Shown: piece after piece, positions 5,496 through 8,448 of the stretch
Position numbering within the stretch: position 1 is the first letter of the stretch
Layout of the letters: each line of letters starts with the position of its first letter
Source: Chthoniobacter flavus
GTDB lineage: Bacteria; Verrucomicrobiota; Verrucomicrobiia; Chthoniobacterales; Terrimicrobiaceae
Direction: 5' to 3'
Assembly: GCA_945863785.1 (NCBI GenBank)
Contig: CAMBAQ010000078.1
Coordinates: forward strand, 1 to 8,448
Length of the DNA stretch: 8,448 bases
The notes under the pieces: model-generated
Told to the model about the DNA's origin: nothing
Seen by the model: only the letters and a program-made list of their open reading frames with translations
The model's database searches: none
Program-made: the position numbers and the translations under genes

Positions 5496-6680
5496 ATGGG
5501 TAAGCGTGTTCTCATTTTATCTGCGTCCGTTGGTTCTGGACACGTGAAAGCGGCTGTGGCTCTGGAGCGGGCGATGCGCGCGAGAAGTGATGTGGAAGAG
5601 GTTTTGTGTGATGACTCCTTGGATCACACGAATCTTCTGCATCGCCAATTTTACTCCACGCTTTACTCCACTCTTTCCTCCATTATGCCGGAGTTTCTTG
5701 GCTGGTGGTACGAACGCAGTGACGACCCTTGGGTCGCGGACAAAAGTCGGTTGGCCATCGATCTTCCACAGGCGCTGCCATTGATCAATCTTGTGAAGGA
5801 CTTTCGTCCGGACGTCATTCTCTGCACCCACTTCATGCCAGCGGGAGTCATCTCCTGGCTTATTGGGAATGGCAAACTCGATGCTCAATTGGGCGTGGTG
5901 GTCACGGATTTTCATTTCCATGCTTTCTGGATCACACGGGCCTTCAATTGGTACTTCGTGGCTCAAGAGGAAGATAAAATTCACATGGAAGCGCTCGGCT
6001 TGCCTAGTGATCGGATCGAGGTCACTGGCATTCCCGTTGATCCTGAGTTTGCAAAGCCGGTCGACGCTTCTGCTGTTCTTTTGCGTCACGGACTAAAGCC
6101 CGAGCGTCCCACTTTACTCATTGCCGGTGGGGCTCTGGGGATGAGTCCCGCATCGGCCGTAGTGCGCCAGATCCTTCAACTCGATCGCGATTTTCAAGCG
6201 ATCATTGTGTGTGGTCGCAACGAGGAGATGCTCGCGGAGATCTCGGCACTGGTGAAGGGACGGCCGGACGATTTTCGGGTGTTTGGTTACACGTCCGAGA
6301 TTTCTGACTTCATGGCTGCGGCTACGATTCTTCTCAGTAAACCCGGTGGAATGACCACGGCTGAAGCCCTAGCCAGAGGATTGCCCATGGTGATTCTTGA
6401 TCCGATCGGAGGTCAGGAGGAGCGGAATGCCGATGTCCTTCTTGAGTGTGGCGCTGCCCTAAAATGCACGGAACTCACCCTCATCACTCACAAGCTTCGC
6501 CTGCTCTTGGATGATCCAGAAAAACTGCTCCGGATGTCGAATAATGCCCGCACTTTGGGGCGTCCGAGTGCGGCTGCGGACATCGCCCGGATCGTCATGG
6601 AGTCGCCATCGCGTAAGCCGGCGATCATTTCCAAACTTCGCGAAAAAGTGCTTCGCAAACGTATCGCGGCGGCCAGTTGA
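5496..6680 (+). CDS. GT28 glycosyltransferase, MGDG synthase / processive glucosyltransferase-like
   Basis: This 394-residue enzyme is predicted to transfer a sugar from a UDP-sugar to a lipid acceptor such as diacylglycerol at the inner face of the membrane. The N-terminal acceptor domain of MGDG-synthase type covers about 1-170: RVLILSASVGSGHVKAA, with the family's GxGH at 13-16 and His16, then RPDVILCTHFMPAGV, VVVTDFHFHAFW at 135-145, and the linker VTGIPVDPEF at 176-185. The C-terminal GT-B nucleotide-sugar domain covers about 200-370. It has LLIAGGALGMSP, IIVCGRNEEM, VFGYTSEISDFM, and the donor-binding KPGGMTTAEALARGLPMVI followed by GGQEERNA at 305-312. The length fits the family (about 380-400). 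There is no signal peptide or membrane helix; association would be peripheral, perhaps helped by the basic tail (KLREKVLRKR, 380-389). It starts 41 bp after the CYTH-Nudix gene and ends 9 bp before GH1, so one operon is likely. The family is secure, but donor and acceptor are not determined. Confidence 0.9.
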   Translation: MGKRVLILSASVGSGHVKAAVALERAMRARSDVEEVLCDDSLDHTNLLHRQFYSTLYSTLSSIMPEFLGWWYERSDDPWVADKSRLAIDLPQALPLINLVKDFRPDVILCTHFMPAGVISWLIGNGKLDAQLGVVVTDFHFHAFWITRAFNWYFVAQEEDKIHMEALGLPSDRIEVTGIPVDPEFAKPVDASAVLLRHGLKPERPTLLIAGGALGMSPASAVVRQILQLDRDFQAIIVCGRNEEMLAEISALVKGRPDDFRVFGYTSEISDFMAAATILLSKPGGMTTAEALARGLPMVILDPIGGQEERNADVLLECGAALKCTELTLITHKLRLLLDDPEKLLRMSNNARTLGRPSAAADIARIVMESPSRKPAIISKLREKVLRKRIAAAS

Positions 6681-6689
6681 ATTCCTCAC

Positions 6690-8216
6690 ATGCCTGAATC
6701 ATTTCTCATCGGTGTCGCGACCTCGGGCTACCAAAGCGAGGGGGGCTACAATGGCCTTGGTCAACCCCGTAATAACTGGGCCGACTGCGAGGACTCCGGA
6801 CGTGTCGCCCGCGCCGGGGGCGCCGTGGATTTTTGGAACCGATACCGAGATGACTTCGCTCTCACGCGTAGTCTCGGGCTCAACTCCTTTCGTCTCAGCA
6901 TCGAGTGGACGAGAGTTCAACCCAGCACTTCGAAAGCAGCCACGCACGCTCCCGTATTTGATTTTGATGCCATTGATGCCTACGCCACTCGCATTGCCGC
7001 TTGCCGCGAAGAGGGTCTTGAGCCTGTTGTTACCCTTCACCACTTCACTCATCCAGCCTGGCTAGGAGTGAATGCTTGGCTCCAGGACTCGACGGTCGCT
7101 GCTTTTGAGACGTTTGTAAAAACCACAGTCACCCGCGTGAACGATCAGTTGGTCGATATTCACGGTCAGCCCCCGATTTCTTGGTATGTCACGATCAACG
7201 AGCCAAACATGCTCGTTTTGAATACCTATCTGAATCGTTTATTTCCAGGTGGGCCGGAAATCGGGATAGCGGTGGCGATTCAAGCCTACAGTCGACTTCT
7301 TGCAGCACATGTTCGGGCCTACAACGTGATTCACGATATCTATGAGTCGAGAGGTTGGGGGACTCCGAGGGTCTCCATGAATACGTTTTGCAGCGACGTT
7401 TATTGGTCGGAGATGATGTTGCTCGATCTTCTTTGCATGAAGAAAAACGGCACGCCTCCATCCGATTGTGAGGGCCTTTTTGAGGCGAGGGCATCTGAGC
7501 TCTCCGCGCATTTTACGAAGTTAGCCCTGAATCGACGCACCGACCTTGCCGCCATTGCTGGCGCGGGGTTGCATAAGGTCGCAAACTATTTTGCATCTCG
7601 CGCTGCTAATCCTGAGGGGTTCCGCTTTTTCTTCGAAGAAGCCGCCCGCGCGAAGCGTCCGCAGTGCTTGGATTATCTCGGATTGGATTACTACGATCCC
7701 TTCGCGAGTCATGCGCTTCGCGTGCCGGATTTCTCTGATCTCGAGATCCGTAGCCATAGCATTTCCGAACACATTCTCGATGGGTTGGCTAGTAAGTGGT
7801 GGGATTGGCATTTCCTGCCCGAGGGACTTGAGGCCTTCTGCAGCTATTATAGCCGAGCCTACCCAGGGCTTGGGATTTTGATTGCTGAGAATGGGATGGC
7901 CCATCGTTGTCGCATTGATAACTCGCTTTCCGTATCTCGACGCGACGAGTTACTTCGTAGCGATTATATCGAGGCTCACCTCCGCCAAGTCCGCCACATG
8001 CTTGATCGTGGGGTTCCCTTGCTGGGCTATATGCATTGGTCGCTCACGGATAATTACGAGTGGGGTTCCTTCACGCCTCGCTTTGGGCTATTCCGAATCG
8101 ACTTTCAAAAAGATCTCACCCGTTTGGCGGTGGATCAGTTTGCTGATAATCCCTCACAGACCTACGCTCGTTTGGTTCAGGAATGGGGCCTCGCTCATCG
8201 CACAATCCATGTGTAA
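6690..8216 (+). CDS. Family 1 glycoside hydrolase (beta-glucosidase/galactosidase-like)
   Basis: This is a 508-residue retaining beta-glycosidase with a TIM-barrel fold. Visible family elements are FLIGVATSGYQSEGG with substrate-binding Gln15, SLGLNSFRLSIEWTRVQP at 61-78, VTLHHFTHPAWL with His118, TINEPN at 168-173 with acid/base Glu171, GLDYYDPF at 331-338 (family GlNYY), LIAENG at 397-402 with nucleophile Glu400, and HWSLTDNYEWGS at 449-460 with Trp450, Glu457 and Trp458. All catalytic residues are present, so it should be active. Residues 239-328 do not show the usual PxxxGxYP segment. They hold a helix-rich stretch instead, so substrate choice may differ from common cellobiases. There is no signal peptide, so it is cytoplasmic. 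It lies 9 bp after the glycosyltransferase gene without a ribosome binding site, which points to coupled expression. Likely substrates are beta-glucosides or galactosides, possibly the glycolipid product of its neighbour. Confidence 0.93.
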   Translation: MPESFLIGVATSGYQSEGGYNGLGQPRNNWADCEDSGRVARAGGAVDFWNRYRDDFALTRSLGLNSFRLSIEWTRVQPSTSKAATHAPVFDFDAIDAYATRIAACREEGLEPVVTLHHFTHPAWLGVNAWLQDSTVAAFETFVKTTVTRVNDQLVDIHGQPPISWYVTINEPNMLVLNTYLNRLFPGGPEIGIAVAIQAYSRLLAAHVRAYNVIHDIYESRGWGTPRVSMNTFCSDVYWSEMMLLDLLCMKKNGTPPSDCEGLFEARASELSAHFTKLALNRRTDLAAIAGAGLHKVANYFASRAANPEGFRFFFEEAARAKRPQCLDYLGLDYYDPFASHALRVPDFSDLEIRSHSISEHILDGLASKWWDWHFLPEGLEAFCSYYSRAYPGLGILIAENGMAHRCRIDNSLSVSRRDELLRSDYIEAHLRQVRHMLDRGVPLLGYMHWSLTDNYEWGSFTPRFGLFRIDFQKDLTRLAVDQFADNPSQTYARLVQEWGLAHRTIHV

Positions 8217-8267
8217 AGCCCTGATGGGGAATATCTATTTTCTTTCTCATTTGATCTCTTGAAATCT

Positions 8268-8283
8268 TGGCATTGATCCTGCT
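8268..8283 (+). promoter_or_regulatory. Sigma-54 (-24/-12) promoter candidate for glutamine synthetase
   Basis: TGGCAT at 8268-8273, five bases, then CTGCT at 8279-8283 match the RpoN consensus TGGCAC-N5-TTGCW. The invariant GG (8269-8270) and GC (8281-8282) have the required 12-base offset. Transcription would begin near 8293, leaving a leader of about 83 bases. Type II glutamine synthetase genes are controlled by NtrC and sigma-54 in rhizobia, so the context fits. No clear NtrC site was seen upstream. A weaker sigma-70 reading also exists over the same bases: TTGAAA at 8259-8264 and CTTAAT at 8282-8287. Confidence 0.5.
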
Positions 8284-8375
8284 TAATTAGACATGCCGCA
8301 CGGGAAATAGGGGAAATTGAACAAAAAGCTGCACTAGACGGCCTGGTCTGCTCAAAGAAATACACCTAATTAAAA

Positions 8376-8448
8376 ATGGCTAAATACAAACTCGAATACA
8401 TATGGCTCGACGGCTATGAGCCCGTAGCAAACCTCCGTAGCAAAACTC
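8376..8448 (+). CDS. glnII: Glutamine synthetase type II, N-terminus only (runs off window)
   Basis: This enzyme makes glutamine from glutamate, ammonia and ATP in the cytoplasm, the main entry of ammonium into metabolism. Only 24 codons are visible, beginning MAKYKLEYIWLDGY and continuing to NLRSKT. This is the characteristic start of the eukaryote-like GSII beta-grasp domain (YIWLDGxxP..NLRxKT), unlike GSI enzymes. Full-length GSII proteins are about 330-350 residues, so about 93 percent lies beyond the right edge. ATG 8376 follows an AT-rich stretch (CTAATTAAAA) with no Shine-Dalgarno sequence. The gene is separated by 159 bp from the GH1 gene and has its own sigma-54-like promoter, so it is probably not part of the upstream operon. 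Confidence 0.85.
   Translation, partial: MAKYKLEYIWLDGYEPVANLRSKT

Noticed and set aside
5517..6089. 190-residue minus-strand open frame
   Set aside because: It is antisense to the clear GT28 domain signatures and shows no recognisable domain.
6511..7065. 184-residue plus-strand open frame across the transferase/GH1 junction
   Set aside because: Both overlapped genes have strong family motifs in other frames; this frame has none.
8302..8318. Direct repeat GGGAAATA / GGGAAATT in the glutamine synthetase leader
   Set aside because: Only two short imperfect copies; too little to call a regulatory or mobile element.
1..8448. CRISPR array, tRNA, rRNA, transposase or phage genes
   Set aside because: No regularly spaced repeats, no recognisable structural RNA sequence and no such protein families were seen on either strand. 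The excisionase-like HTH at 1569-3143 is part of a larger membrane protein, not a phage Xis.

Overview
The window is a dense, mid-GC bacterial chromosome segment with seven complete or nearly complete protein genes and one gene start at the right edge. No rRNA, tRNA, CRISPR array or insertion sequence was recognised. Three things suggest, without proving, a member of the Verrucomicrobiota/PVC group: a type II (eukaryote-like) glutamine synthetase start, almost no Shine-Dalgarno sequences before the genes, and a signal-peptide protein of a type I associate with that group. This placement is inference from general familiarity with such proteins.

Left part (1-1568): the 3' two-thirds of thiL (thiamine-monophosphate kinase) is followed by a small exported protein. 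That protein has a His/Cys pair set as in caspase-fold (clan CD) peptidases, and a good stem-loop terminator follows it. Converging on it from the minus strand (1569-3143) is the most unusual gene in the window. It encodes an excisionase/MerR-like DNA-binding domain, an AT-hook-like motif, one membrane helix, a Pro/Ala/Gln-rich stalk and an OmpA-like C-terminal domain in one chain. As predicted it would join DNA to the cell wall through the inner membrane.

Middle part (3144-5454): an AT-rich divergent promoter region holds a perfect 12-bp palindrome. It separates the HTH-OmpA gene from a CHAD-domain protein, a family of phosphate- and polyphosphate-binding helical proteins. After a 332-bp gap with a perfect TATAAT box comes a fusion of a CYTH (triphosphate tunnel) domain and a Nudix hydrolase domain. 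The CYTH part has lost nearly all of its catalytic charged residues and the Nudix box has two substitutions. CYTH and CHAD usually occur fused to each other. Here they are split into neighbouring genes and CYTH has a different partner.

Right part (5496-8448): a GT28/MGDG-synthase-like glycosyltransferase and a GH1 beta-glycosidase are only 9 bp apart and probably share a transcript with the CYTH-Nudix gene. They could form a pair that makes and trims a sugar compound, perhaps a glycolipid. The window ends 24 codons into a type II glutamine synthetase gene, which is preceded by a well-spaced sigma-54 (-24/-12) promoter candidate, consistent with nitrogen control.

The most promising subjects for follow-up are the DNA-to-cell-wall HTH-OmpA protein with its palindrome, and the phosphate-themed CHAD / degenerate CYTH-Nudix neighbourhood.
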